A DNA stretch of 46,181 nt from Gammaproteobacteria bacterium (lineage in GTDB: Bacteria; Pseudomonadota; Gammaproteobacteria; GRL18), in NCBI GenBank assembly GCA_016744375.1, contig JADGEM010000037.1, positions 1 to 46,181 of the forward strand, in the 5' to 3' direction. Both the position numbers and the translations under genes were made by a program. Under the pieces are notes generated by a model. The model had not been told where the DNA came from and made no database searches. It saw nothing but the letters and a program-made list of their open reading frames with translations. Positions 33,601-40,928 of this stretch are shown here, piece by piece; position 1 is the stretch's first letter; each line of letters begins with the position of its first letter.

Positions 33601-35658
33601 AAAATTTCCGCACATCATCTGTTAGGGATCATTAATGATATTCTGGACTTTTCTAAAATTGAAGCAGGAAAGCTCAGCATTGAAAAAACAGAATTTCAAC
33701 TTGATAATGTTCTTGATAACATGGCAAGTTTAATGAACCTTAAAGCAGATGAAAAAGGGCTTGAAATATTATTCAAGCGCGACATTTTGATACCAAATGA
33801 TCTCATTGGCGACCCCTTAAGGCTAGGTCAGGTTTTGATAAACCTGATGCAAAATGCCATTAAGTTTACCAATAAGGGTGAGATTATTGTCTCCACAGAA
33901 CTGGCCTATTCAAAAAACAGTAAAATACAGATTACATTCTCTGTTTGTGATTCTGGAATTGGAATTGAACCCGATCAAGTCAAACATCTATTTGATCCAT
34001 TTATACAGGCTGACAGCTCTATTTCTCGCAAACATGGAGGAACTGGATTAGGGCTGAGTATTTCAAAACAAATTGTTGAACTAATGGGCGGAAAACTTTC
34101 TGTAAACAGCGAACCCGGGAAAGGCAGCTCATTTTATTTTACTTTGAAGTTCAAAAAACAGGCTGGTACCAGCACAAGAGTTTATCAACCTGATCCCGAT
34201 CTCAGAAACATCCGAGTTCTATTAGTTGATGATAACCCCGTTGCCCAAAAAATATTGCAGGAAATGCTTGAATCATTTTCTTTTCAGATCACAATTGCCG
34301 ATTCAGCCAAAGGAGCATATAGCCTGCTGGAACATTCGGAGCCATTTGATCTCATCCTTATGGATTGGAAAATGCCTGACATTAATGGTATTGATGCGGC
34401 AAAACACATTCAGAATCAATTGACTCTGGGTAACAGACCCAAAATTATTCTCATCACTGCTTATGGTAGAGAAGAAGTGATGCTCGAGGCTGAGAATGCT
34501 CAATTGGACGGCTTTCTGATTAAGCCTATTAATCCATCAACTTTGTTTGACACCATTATGTCTACATTTAAGCAAGAAAATAAGCCTCGTTACCATCAAC
34601 CTGTAAACATTTTTTCCAGACGTCTTAAAGGAACCGTGCTGCTTGCTGAAGATAATACAATTAATCAGCAAGTCGCCAGAGAACTTTTAGAAGGTTTTGG
34701 TCTTCTTGTTGTTATTGCTAATAACGGCCATGAAGCTTTCCGGCTTGTTCAGGAAACATCATTTGATCTTGTCCTTATGGATATTCAAATGCCAAAGGTT
34801 GACGGACTTGAAGCAACACAAATGATCCGTGAAATCGATAAATATTCCAGACTGCCAATCATTGCCATGACAGCCCATGCCATGGCTGGTGATAAAGAAA
34901 TTTGTCTTAATGCCGGAATGAATGACTACCTTTCAAAGCCGATTGATCCCGAAAGGTTGCTGCAAATGCTGATAAAATGGCTTGGAATTGGTGAAATAGA
35001 TGAAAGTTTTATTCGTAATGACTCTAACGATGATACTGTTCAGATACCAGAAACACTGCCCGGGATTGATTTAAGCTGGGGGCTTAAACGTGTCGGTGGC
35101 AATAAAAAGCTATTTGTTAAACTCCTCAAAGACTTTGCTAACAACCATGCAGATTGCTGCGATGAATTACAGAAGTTACTGGCAGAGGATGCCGTAGAGG
35201 AAGTACATCGGCTGGTTCATACTATTCACGGTGTTGCAGGAAATATCGGTGCACGGGAATTGCAGAAATCTGCTCAGATGCTAGAATCATACATTAGGAA
35301 AGAATCTGATCACATTAAAAATAACCTACCGTTAGCAGAAGATTTTTGCAAACAGAAAAAAATTGTTTTTGATGGCTTAAATACTTTAGATCAGGTGTTA
35401 GACAATAGCGAGGAGGATGATTCTCAGGCATCAGTGACCACAAAGGAATTGTCGATGGTCATTCAACAACTGCAAAACTTGTTATCCCAAGGTGATTCCG
35501 AAGCACTTTCTGTTTTGAAATTACTCCAGGGGGAAATACATACACTGGAAGAAAATAATAATAACTCCAGCTTTATCCAATTGGAACAACAAATCAGTGA
35601 TTATGAATACGATGAAGCATTGGATACTTTAAATCAGATAAGCAAAAGTTTACTTTAA
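30667..35658 (+). CDS. Hybrid sensor histidine kinase with three periplasmic solute-binding domains (BvgS/EvgS-like)
   Basis: 1663 residues. Signal peptide; three SBP_bac_3 domains at about 50-270, 295-520 and 540-765 (the latter two open HPVIDLGVDGNWPPIDF and HPDIRLGIDRSWPPIEF); membrane helix about 774-796; PAS about 805-915; HisKA with phospho-acceptor His946 in MSHEIRTPMNA; ATPase with Asn1063 in LMQNAIKFTN and GGTGLGLSI; receiver 1 with Asp1233 (LMDWKMP); receiver 2 with Asp1372 (LMDIQMP); C-terminal Hpt with His1518 in HTIHG, where HTLKG is usual. All phosphorelay residues are present. BvgS and EvgS have two periplasmic domains; a third is less common. An AGGA ribosome-binding site precedes the ATG. 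The next gene, a REC-HD-GYP protein 35 bp away, is the likely output partner. Confidence 0.95.
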   Translation: MNGHVSSFCLKLQLCFFVLIFIVPTIVSAEASTLAQPSDKLSDTLTKDGITIAYRLDSAPMQFKNEAGHADGILIDLWRLWSIKSHIPVHFISAYNKEAQQMLNDGRADINAGLFESKKRLKSMDFSIPLLDSPYHLFYQNTIKSIHNINDFHNYTVGVTRGSFHENYLREHYPQLQLILFDGYKKLFTAAENNKIDGFITQPHYLNHYQSQKKDKPEYQRLEPPLYVRDYKASVEKGNLSLLSVINNNLQLISKEDQRVILQNWIGKLSLNTVDKKNNLSLSSQEKQWLNNHPVIDLGVDGNWPPIDFMDQDAEHSGIAHDFIVKISEQLGIKFNIIPGPTFKKMLAKVKMGDLKIASSVVETPERAKELWFTDSFFTVQKAIITKKNSSSYRNAEALSGKIVAIENGFSTMKQLQKNYPEIHLLPVQSTLNALREVSWGNADAYIGNGSVAQWIMQEHQITNLEFSGDPGLGPAPQRFAIKKDPQWKPFVGILNKALKQITIKERNKIYHQWLGISSLAETISRRLDLSPSEQKWLDNHPDIRLGIDRSWPPIEFIDHQGKFQGLSAEFIKIIARSLNLNMSPVPDLRWDQVIEKAQTKQLDIVPALMYSDERKKFLNFTKPYLNFPFVIFVKANKGFTTSLGDLSGKTVVVEKSYITERYLQKDYPEIKLIMVNETKEALEKVSLGLADAYVGNLAVGSYLLTTNGINNVKIGGTTPYTYDLRMGIRKDWPELVSILNKFFDTLSNEEKYQIRKKWLSIKYDVSVDNTIIFQILISAAIILFIAALWIIYIKRQHMQLRQSEEQLTRIINTIPLAIVLTDSLGVIKRANPHVTKELQIDKGSVVGRNMGEFYDNPEEREFILKKLKQEGQVKDIEVHFRTDKGGIVTGLLSAIPFNLGKQTLNIGMFVNLTKRIKMEKALKKAKDESEQANDFKSTFLANMSHEIRTPMNAIIGMSHLALQTDLNEKQFDYINKVKISAHHLLGIINDILDFSKIEAGKLSIEKTEFQLDNVLDNMASLMNLKADEKGLEILFKRDILIPNDLIGDPLRLGQVLINLMQNAIKFTNKGEIIVSTELAYSKNSKIQITFSVCDSGIGIEPDQVKHLFDPFIQADSSISRKHGGTGLGLSISKQIVELMGGKLSVNSEPGKGSSFYFTLKFKKQAGTSTRVYQPDPDLRNIRVLLVDDNPVAQKILQEMLESFSFQITIADSAKGAYSLLEHSEPFDLILMDWKMPDINGIDAAKHIQNQLTLGNRPKIILITAYGREEVMLEAENAQLDGFLIKPINPSTLFDTIMSTFKQENKPRYHQPVNIFSRRLKGTVLLAEDNTINQQVARELLEGFGLLVVIANNGHEAFRLVQETSFDLVLMDIQMPKVDGLEATQMIREIDKYSRLPIIAMTAHAMAGDKEICLNAGMNDYLSKPIDPERLLQMLIKWLGIGEIDESFIRNDSNDDTVQIPETLPGIDLSWGLKRVGGNKKLFVKLLKDFANNHADCCDELQKLLAEDAVEEVHRLVHTIHGVAGNIGARELQKSAQMLESYIRKESDHIKNNLPLAEDFCKQKKIVFDGLNTLDQVLDNSEEDDSQASVTTKELSMVIQQLQNLLSQGDSEALSVLKLLQGEIHTLEENNNNSSFIQLEQQISDYEYDEALDTLNQISKSLL

Positions 35659-35693
35659 TAATAAATAATAACAAATAAGGCTATGCACAAACT

Positions 35694-36788
35694 ATGAAGG
35701 ATAATATAGCAGCCGACAGGCAGAGAATTTTAGTTGTTGATGATGAAAATTTTTACATTGATGTGTTAGTAAATCTTTTACAGGATGATTATCGAGTTTC
35801 TATTGCAAAAAATGGACAAGCTGCACTAAAACGCGCCTTAAGTTCAACACCTCCCGATTTGATTCTTCTGGATGTTATGATGCCGGACATTGATGGCTAT
35901 GAAGTCTGCCGTCAATTAAAAGCTGATAAGAGAACCACAAATATCCCGGTTATCTTTTTAACCGTTAAAAGCGAGGTCGATGATGAAATACGCGGCTTTG
36001 AAACAGGTGCTGTAGATTATATTACCAAACCCATGAGTCCGCCGATTGTCAAAAGCCGTGTCAAAAACCATTTATTACTTACCCGTGCAAGAAAATTACT
36101 AGAAGATCAAACCAAACTGCTTGAGCAGCAAGTCAAAGAAAGAACCCGGGAAGTTACACGCACTCAGGATGTCGCCATTTATTGTATGGCATCACTGGCT
36201 GAAACCAGGGACAATGAAACCGGCAATCATATCAGACGTACTCAGCATTATGTCCGTCTATTATCCGATTATTTATCAAATCATCCTGCTTATCGTGATT
36301 ATCTGGACAAAGAGACCATTCAACTTTTATATAAGTCAGCCCCCTTGCACGATATTGGTAAAGTTGGTGTTCCAGACAGAGTATTACTGAAGCCTGGAAA
36401 GTTAAATGAAGAAGAATGGGAACAAATGAAGCGGCACCCTCAATGTGGCCATGATGCCTTATTAAGTGCAGAGAATGAATTGGGCAGCACACCATTTTTA
36501 CAAATAGCCCGTGAAATCGCGCTCACTCATCATGAAAAATGGGATGGTTCAGGCTACCCTGAGGGATTAAAGGACAATGATATCCCCATATCCGGCCGAC
36601 TTATGGCAATGGCCGATGTGTATGATGCCCTAATCAGTAAAAGGGTGTATAAAGAAGCCTTTTCACATGAGAAGTCTGTTCAGCTGATCCTGGGCGAGAA
36701 AGGGACACATTTTGACCCCCTGATTGTTGATGCATTTGAGCAATTACAAAATGAATTCAAACTCATTGCAGAAAAATTTAAGGACTAG
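35694..36788 (+). CDS. Response regulator with HD-GYP phosphodiesterase domain (RpfG-like)
   Basis: 364 residues: receiver domain 1-125 with Asp60 in LILLDVMMPDIDG, a short coiled linker, then HD-GYP about 160-355. Catalytic signatures are intact: H219-D220 in HDIGKVGVPD, H279-H280 in THHEKWDGSGYPEG (the GYP), and MAMADVYDAL. Such proteins hydrolyse cyclic di-GMP or cGAMP-type signals. It is 35 bp after the three-domain hybrid kinase and should be cotranscribed, so phosphorylation would set c-di-GMP breakdown directly, with no DNA-binding regulator involved. Confidence 0.94.
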   Translation: MKDNIAADRQRILVVDDENFYIDVLVNLLQDDYRVSIAKNGQAALKRALSSTPPDLILLDVMMPDIDGYEVCRQLKADKRTTNIPVIFLTVKSEVDDEIRGFETGAVDYITKPMSPPIVKSRVKNHLLLTRARKLLEDQTKLLEQQVKERTREVTRTQDVAIYCMASLAETRDNETGNHIRRTQHYVRLLSDYLSNHPAYRDYLDKETIQLLYKSAPLHDIGKVGVPDRVLLKPGKLNEEEWEQMKRHPQCGHDALLSAENELGSTPFLQIAREIALTHHEKWDGSGYPEGLKDNDIPISGRLMAMADVYDALISKRVYKEAFSHEKSVQLILGEKGTHFDPLIVDAFEQLQNEFKLIAEKFKD

Positions 36789-37164
36789 GAAAATTAATTT
36801 TAATCTCAAATTGTTACCCTAGATCTATTTTTCAAAACTACATCTTTTTTACCATAGCAGTAATTCGCTGATTGTTCGAAAATCAAGAGAAAAAGAAGTG
36901 GTGGCGTTCGAATAAGTGCATGTAAAACGACTGCAAGGTGAATCGGTGCAACCAACTGGGGTGTTTGGAGCCATGGACGGCGACAGCAAGCGTTACATGG
37001 ATGTACTTGAAGCGTCCCCAGTTAGACGAACCAGTGTCGGGTGCAATCGACAGGCTCAGCATTTCGTCCGAACGCCCCCTTTCTTTTTTTCTTGATTTTC
37101 GAATTACTGCTTAGGTAGTGGAGCTGTTATTCAGCAAAAGCACATTTCTGTATAGAGTAGGGCC
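36789..37164. other. 376-bp gap between convergent genes, mostly an inverted-repeat element
   Basis: About 60 bp of AT-rich DNA follow the HD-GYP gene, then the 266-bp element at 36851-37116, then 48 bp up to the pseudoazurin stop codon. No protein-coding frame is apparent. Confidence 0.75.
36851..37116. repeat. 266-bp element with long imperfect terminal inverted repeats (MITE-like or structured RNA)
   Basis: The left arm (36851-36910) and right arm (37063-37116) are inverted copies: GCAGTAATTCG, AAAATCAAGA, AAAAAGAA and GGCGTTCG recur in the same order on the opposite strand with few mismatches. The left arm has an 11-bp insertion (CTGATTGTTCG). Inside, AACTGGGG (36954-36961) pairs with CCCCAGTT (37016-37023), enclosing small palindromes GCCATGGACGGC (36970-36981) and ACATGGATGT. 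The whole element could fold into one long branched hairpin. There is no transposase. It resembles, from memory, intergenic repeats scattered in gammaproteobacteria; copy number here is unknown. Confidence 0.8.
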
Positions 37165-37641
37165 TTATTTTTGAACCCCAAAATGTTCTTCAGCCTTATC
37201 CAATAAGCGGTTCATCTTAATACGACTTTGTGGGCTTACCCATTTAACTCCAACTCTGGCAGCTGCCATATTATGCAAATCACCACCCACAACAATCACA
37301 GAAACCATACCGTGACGTTGGTGTAACTTGCAATTTATGCCATAAATGCCAGGTTTGTCAAAAAGGACAACATTTGGCTGCCTGGGCATAATCGCAATTT
37401 TCTTAACACCTTCTGGAATCATATCTCTGACACTATGGACAGTATGCCTTCCAACCGTACCTAGGAACTTAACTGAATCTCCTATATTAATTTCTAGATA
37501 ATCTGGTATGAACTGATACATTTTATCAGGCGATTCAGCATTAATATTGTAAACTTGTTTAACAATTTTAAGCTCATGTGTCTGCCCTGCAGTGACATGA
37601 GTGCTCATAAAAAGTATTAATGTGATTAATACAATTTTCAT
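37165..37641 (-). CDS. Pseudoazurin-like type 1 copper protein
   Basis: 158 residues; signal peptide ends near THVTAG. Copper ligands are visible: His66 in GRHTVHS, then Cys104, His107 and Met112 in INCKLHQRHGM, with the C-x2-H-x4-M spacing of pseudoazurin. RDMIPEGVKK corresponds to the family segment KDMIPEGAEK. Pseudoazurins shuttle electrons in the periplasm, classically to nitrite or nitrous oxide reductase, but no such enzyme is in this window. AGGAA precedes the ATG. A palindrome lies 40-58 bp upstream. The C-terminal 35 residues are basic and helical. Confidence 0.9.
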   Translation of the reverse strand: MKIVLITLILFMSTHVTAGQTHELKIVKQVYNINAESPDKMYQFIPDYLEINIGDSVKFLGTVGRHTVHSVRDMIPEGVKKIAIMPRQPNVVLFDKPGIYGINCKLHQRHGMVSVIVVGGDLHNMAAARVGVKWVSPQSRIKMNRLLDKAEEHFGVQK

Positions 37642-37680
37642 AAATTATTTCCTATTTCATCATCTCTAAAATCAGCGAAC

Positions 37681-37699
37681 TGTTATTAAAATAATAACA
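37681..37699. promoter_or_regulatory. Palindrome upstream of the pseudoazurin gene
   Basis: TGTTATT-AAAAT-AATAACA is a perfect 7-5-7 inverted repeat 40-58 bp before the start codon, where an operator would overlap the promoter. I cannot name the regulator; it does not match the Fur or FNR consensus well. Confidence 0.5.
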
Positions 37700-37788
37700 T
37701 AAATAGGAATACGTATCATTTATTTTTGTGTTTTCTTATTATGGCATTTAGATGGTTTATGAGTGCATTTGTGAAGCGTTAGAAACGA

Positions 37789-38310
37789 CTATTGGTTGAT
37801 TAAAACAGGTGTTTTTCCATCTTTAAGCGCATAAGCCTGCCCAAATCCTCTGACATAATGACCCTCTTCAGGGGTCAGACAATAAAGATTAAAATCACCC
37901 AGGCTGGATAAAACCTCAATTGTTTTACCAAATCGATCCTGTAATTTTTCAATTCTTTCCTGCCATTGAGGATGTGTTCTAGGCCAGATAGACACCTGAC
38001 AGGAATAATTAAGACGTTTTCGAGCAAAAATATTGCGAGCATCCTGCTCGTCCTCAATTAACAAAACAGAAACGTTACTTATTTCATCCTGATGAGCTTC
38101 CAAGTTCTTGCTATGGCTGGCCAGGCCACTGAGAAAAAGATAAAAACAACCATCATCCTCAATAAAAGGTGCATAGCTGGCCAAAGGCTGGCATCTCTTT
38201 GACTCTTTCGATGAGTGACTTGCCAGAATCATTGTCTTCTGCTGCTGACGGAACTTATTAATTTCCTCAATAAGTTGAGCTTGTGTCATTATTTTATCTT
38301 TTTTGGGCAT
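37789..38310 (-). CDS. HutZ/HugZ-like heme utilisation protein (PNPOx-like split barrel)
   Basis: 173 residues, close to the length of V. cholerae HutZ. LASYAPFIEDDGCFYLFLSGLASHSKNL is the typical split-barrel strand pair, and LGDFNLYCLTPEEGHYVRGFGQAY matches the heme-oxygenase-like HugZ/HutZ segment, including an Asp in GDF. The C-terminal His that ligates heme in HutZ is not evident: the tail after GQAY has none, though a His lies in EGHYV. So heme degradation is likely but not certain. It follows the fructokinase gene by 39 bp. ATG at 38289 (eighth codon) is an alternative start. Confidence 0.82.
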   Translation of the reverse strand: MPKKDKIMTQAQLIEEINKFRQQQKTMILASHSSKESKRCQPLASYAPFIEDDGCFYLFLSGLASHSKNLEAHQDEISNVSVLLIEDEQDARNIFARKRLNYSCQVSIWPRTHPQWQERIEKLQDRFGKTIEVLSSLGDFNLYCLTPEEGHYVRGFGQAYALKDGKTPVLINQ

Positions 38311-38349
38311 TGATATACTCTGTTCTCATCCTAAACCTAAATTAGCAGG

Positions 38350-39270
38350 TTAAAGCCATGCAGCACCACGCACACCGCTGGAATCACCATATTTTGCTTT
38401 CAACAGCCGTGTACTCACTTGATCAGAGAAGACGTATTGTAGCCAGATTTCAGGTACATTTTGATACAGTCTCTCAATATTAGATAAACCTCCCCCAAGG
38501 ACAATTGCATCAGGATCAAGAATATTAATAATACCCGCCAGTCCCCTGGCTAACCAGCTTTCGTATTGTCTCATAAATTGTTCTGCCAGTTCATTACCTG
38601 AGTCAGCCTGAACGACAAGTTCTTGTGGTGTGTCAGCAGTACCGCCTTTTTGTTTATAACGTTGCAACATACCGGGACCACTTAAAAAAGTCTCAATACA
38701 ATTGTACTGACCGCAATAGCATAAAGTCTGATTTTCATCCTTCAGTTCTGCACCTGTAAGCCATGGCATGGGATTATGCCCCCATTCTCCTGCGATGGAA
38801 TTCACACCCGCTATCACCTTCTGATGAATGGCAATACCACCTCCTGTTCCAGTGCCAATAATCACCCCGAAAACAACATCACACCCTGCAGCGGCACCAT
38901 CAGTGGCTTCTGAAATGGTCAGACAATTAGCATCATTGGTAATCTGAATGGCATGACCAAGATGTGTCTGCAGATCATCCTGAAGAGGTTTGCCAATCAA
39001 ACAAACGGAGTTGGCATTTTTTATTAGTCCTGTTTTGAGTGAAACAGCACCTGGAATACCGATACCAATAGAAATTTTTCTCGAAGAGGAATACTGATTT
39101 TGTTCAATAAGGTGCTTTTTAGTTTGCTCAACAAGCTGCACAATGGCATTCAGGGTTTGTTCGTAATCTCCCTGAGGAGTCTCCACTCGATGCCTGTAAA
39201 CTTCCTCACCGCTATTCAGCAAAGCTATGATCTCGATTTTAGTACCACCTAAATCAATTCCAAGGCGCAT
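38350..39270 (-). CDS. mak: ROK-family fructokinase
   Basis: 306-residue sugar kinase with GIDLGGTKIEIIAL (phosphate loop), VFGVIIGTGTGGG, GEWGHNPMPW and the ROK zinc motif CYCGQYNCIETF. NILDPDAIVLGGG and the C-terminal GDSSGVRGAAWL match E. coli Mak closely, so fructose phosphorylation is the likeliest activity; other hexoses or N-acetylglucosamine are possible. It is the first gene of the minus-strand group with the HutZ-like gene. Confidence 0.9.
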   Translation of the reverse strand: MRLGIDLGGTKIEIIALLNSGEEVYRHRVETPQGDYEQTLNAIVQLVEQTKKHLIEQNQYSSSRKISIGIGIPGAVSLKTGLIKNANSVCLIGKPLQDDLQTHLGHAIQITNDANCLTISEATDGAAAGCDVVFGVIIGTGTGGGIAIHQKVIAGVNSIAGEWGHNPMPWLTGAELKDENQTLCYCGQYNCIETFLSGPGMLQRYKQKGGTADTPQELVVQADSGNELAEQFMRQYESWLARGLAGIINILDPDAIVLGGGLSNIERLYQNVPEIWLQYVFSDQVSTRLLKAKYGDSSGVRGAAWL

Positions 39271-39390
39271 AGATGGCTCCTTATTAAGGGAAATTAGAAG
39301 ACTTATCGATCAGATTATAACGGCAGAAGGGGTGGAAAGCACGTATTCAAATATCATTTCATGACTATCTGTTTTCACTTTATCTGGAAG

Positions 39391-39445
39391 CATGGGCGGC
39401 TCACCCATGGTGATTATTATCAGTTAATATGGACAAGCCGTCCAT
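39391..39445 (-). repeat. Two short hairpins after the DUF5610-like gene
   Basis: ATGGAC/GTCCAT (39429-39445, 5-nt loop) and CATGGG/CCCATG (39391-39409, 7-nt loop) lie 25-79 bp downstream of the DUF5610-like stop codon. Neither is followed by a good T-run on the minus strand. They may slow or end transcription before the fructokinase gene. Confidence 0.4.
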
Positions 39446-39469
39446 TGCTCTCAGCAAAGAAAAAATCCG

Positions 39470-40720
39470 TTAGCTCAATGACTCTTTATCTGTCAGCCTA
39501 ACCTCTGGCTCAGTGCTATGACGTTCCTTTAATTTCTGAATCAATGAATCGAGCAAAGAGGTAGACTCCTGTTCCAGCTTATTCATTTCATCCGAATGTA
39601 AGACCTGATTCATACCTTTAAATAAGTCACCGATGCCCTGCCCACTATCGGACAGTTTATTCATAGCAAATGGATTTTGGAATAAATGATCCATTTGTTT
39701 TATAAAATCACTCATGTCTCTCAGACCAGCAGATTCGGCATTGGGCTGAATCTGGTTCTGATTCTGATTTTGATTTTGCAGTGCATTATAAGTGCTGATA
39801 GCCGTTGAGCGTGTTTCCTGAAAACTCAAATCTAAAGAAAAACGGGTTAATTCACTGCTGTCAAAATCCATTTCAAGGGCTTTTTTAAACGCTTGCTGAA
39901 CATTGCCCGAAAAGAACTGATCAGAGACTTTTGCCACATCCTTTAAGAGATCGTCAATGGCTTTTTGTTCACCTTCATCCAGTTCACCCTGAACCTGATA
40001 GCTCAGCCCGACATTGGCAGATATCGACCGTGTCTGGCTAAACTCTGCTCCTTCTTCGCTACGACTATAACGCTGTGATGACTGAGCACTTTGCTGCTTG
40101 AACAAATCAATGAGGATTTTATCACCATCATTGGTGGTAATTTCAATTCTACTTGTTTCATTGCGTGAGAAATTATTTTGTAATGAAGCACTTTGAATTC
40201 TTGTCTCTTCTTCCTTGTCATCACCCTGTACCACAGGAATACCATTAATTTCTTTATCCAGCCTGTCCAGGCCCTGCTGAATCAGATCATAGGTTGAATC
40301 TGCATCTTCTTTCACTTTACCATTTAGAACATTCAGACCTTCTAAAATCTCTCTTGCTTCAGCAAAGCCCTGCTCAATCCCTTTTCTGGCCTGTTCCAGT
40401 AAGTCTTTTTGTTTCTCATTGTCCGTTTCAGACAATATGCGACCTGAAACAAAACCCAAAATACGTTCAGAGACTTTTTCAGGTGTAAAGTCGTCCGCCT
40501 TGAGACCTTTAAGCTCAATGCCTTCATCTTTATAAAATTTCTTAAGTTTATCGGCTAGTTCATGATTCAGTAATGCCTGAGTTTTTTCTGGTGTTAAAAA
40601 GCCAATCGAAACCTTATCATCATCTCTGTGTTTCGGTGTATGCGATGTCAGATGATGCTTTTGTAAATTATTGGCAAGAAGCTGATTTTGAGCAGCAACG
40701 CCTGATAATGATGTGTTCAT
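39470..40720 (-). CDS. DUF5610-like cytoplasmic protein with QN repeat
   Basis: 416 residues, no signal peptide or membrane helix. The conserved part is residues about 40-135 (FLTPEKTQALLNHELADKL, FTPEKVSERILGFVSGR), which I recall as DUF5610. The rest is Gln/Ser/Asn-rich and partly coiled. A QNQNQNQNQ tract near residue 320 is encoded by slippage-prone hexamers. I chose ATG at 40720, preceded by AGAGAG; a TTG two codons earlier is less likely. Function is unknown. Confidence 0.8.
   Translation of the reverse strand: MNTSLSGVAAQNQLLANNLQKHHLTSHTPKHRDDDKVSIGFLTPEKTQALLNHELADKLKKFYKDEGIELKGLKADDFTPEKVSERILGFVSGRILSETDNEKQKDLLEQARKGIEQGFAEAREILEGLNVLNGKVKEDADSTYDLIQQGLDRLDKEINGIPVVQGDDKEEETRIQSASLQNNFSRNETSRIEITTNDGDKILIDLFKQQSAQSSQRYSRSEEGAEFSQTRSISANVGLSYQVQGELDEGEQKAIDDLLKDVAKVSDQFFSGNVQQAFKKALEMDFDSSELTRFSLDLSFQETRSTAISTYNALQNQNQNQNQIQPNAESAGLRDMSDFIKQMDHLFQNPFAMNKLSDSGQGIGDLFKGMNQVLHSDEMNKLEQESTSLLDSLIQKLKERHSTEPEVRLTDKESLS
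39752..39780 (-). repeat. Hexamer tandem repeat (Gln-Asn) in the DUF5610-like gene
   Basis: On the minus strand about five near-identical hexamers of the form CAAAAT/CAGAAT encode alternating Gln-Asn. Length changes by one unit would remain in frame, so it can vary without inactivating the gene. Confidence 0.7.
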
Positions 40721-40928
40721 GATCAACTCTCTTTAGAAGAACAACGATTTAAAAAAACCACAGAAGATAAAACAATTTTTGAATTTCAAAGCTATTAGCG
40801 TCTGAAAGTAAATTTTCTTTATTTTTTTCAATCTCTTTCTTTCCATTCTATCCAAAATGAGATATATTCTACCATCCCAAATATATCCCCTTTTTTTGAT
40901 GCTTCTGTGTGAAGTCATGAGGAAAACC

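Noticed and set aside
36789..37164. Hidden transposase or small gene in the gap after the HD-GYP gene
   Set aside because: All frames are broken; the structure is explained by the inverted-repeat arms and core.
40857..40928. 24-residue N-terminal extension of the ferredoxin-reductase
   Set aside because: The extra residues do not look like family sequence, and the GAGGA ribosome-binding site points to the ATG at 40929.
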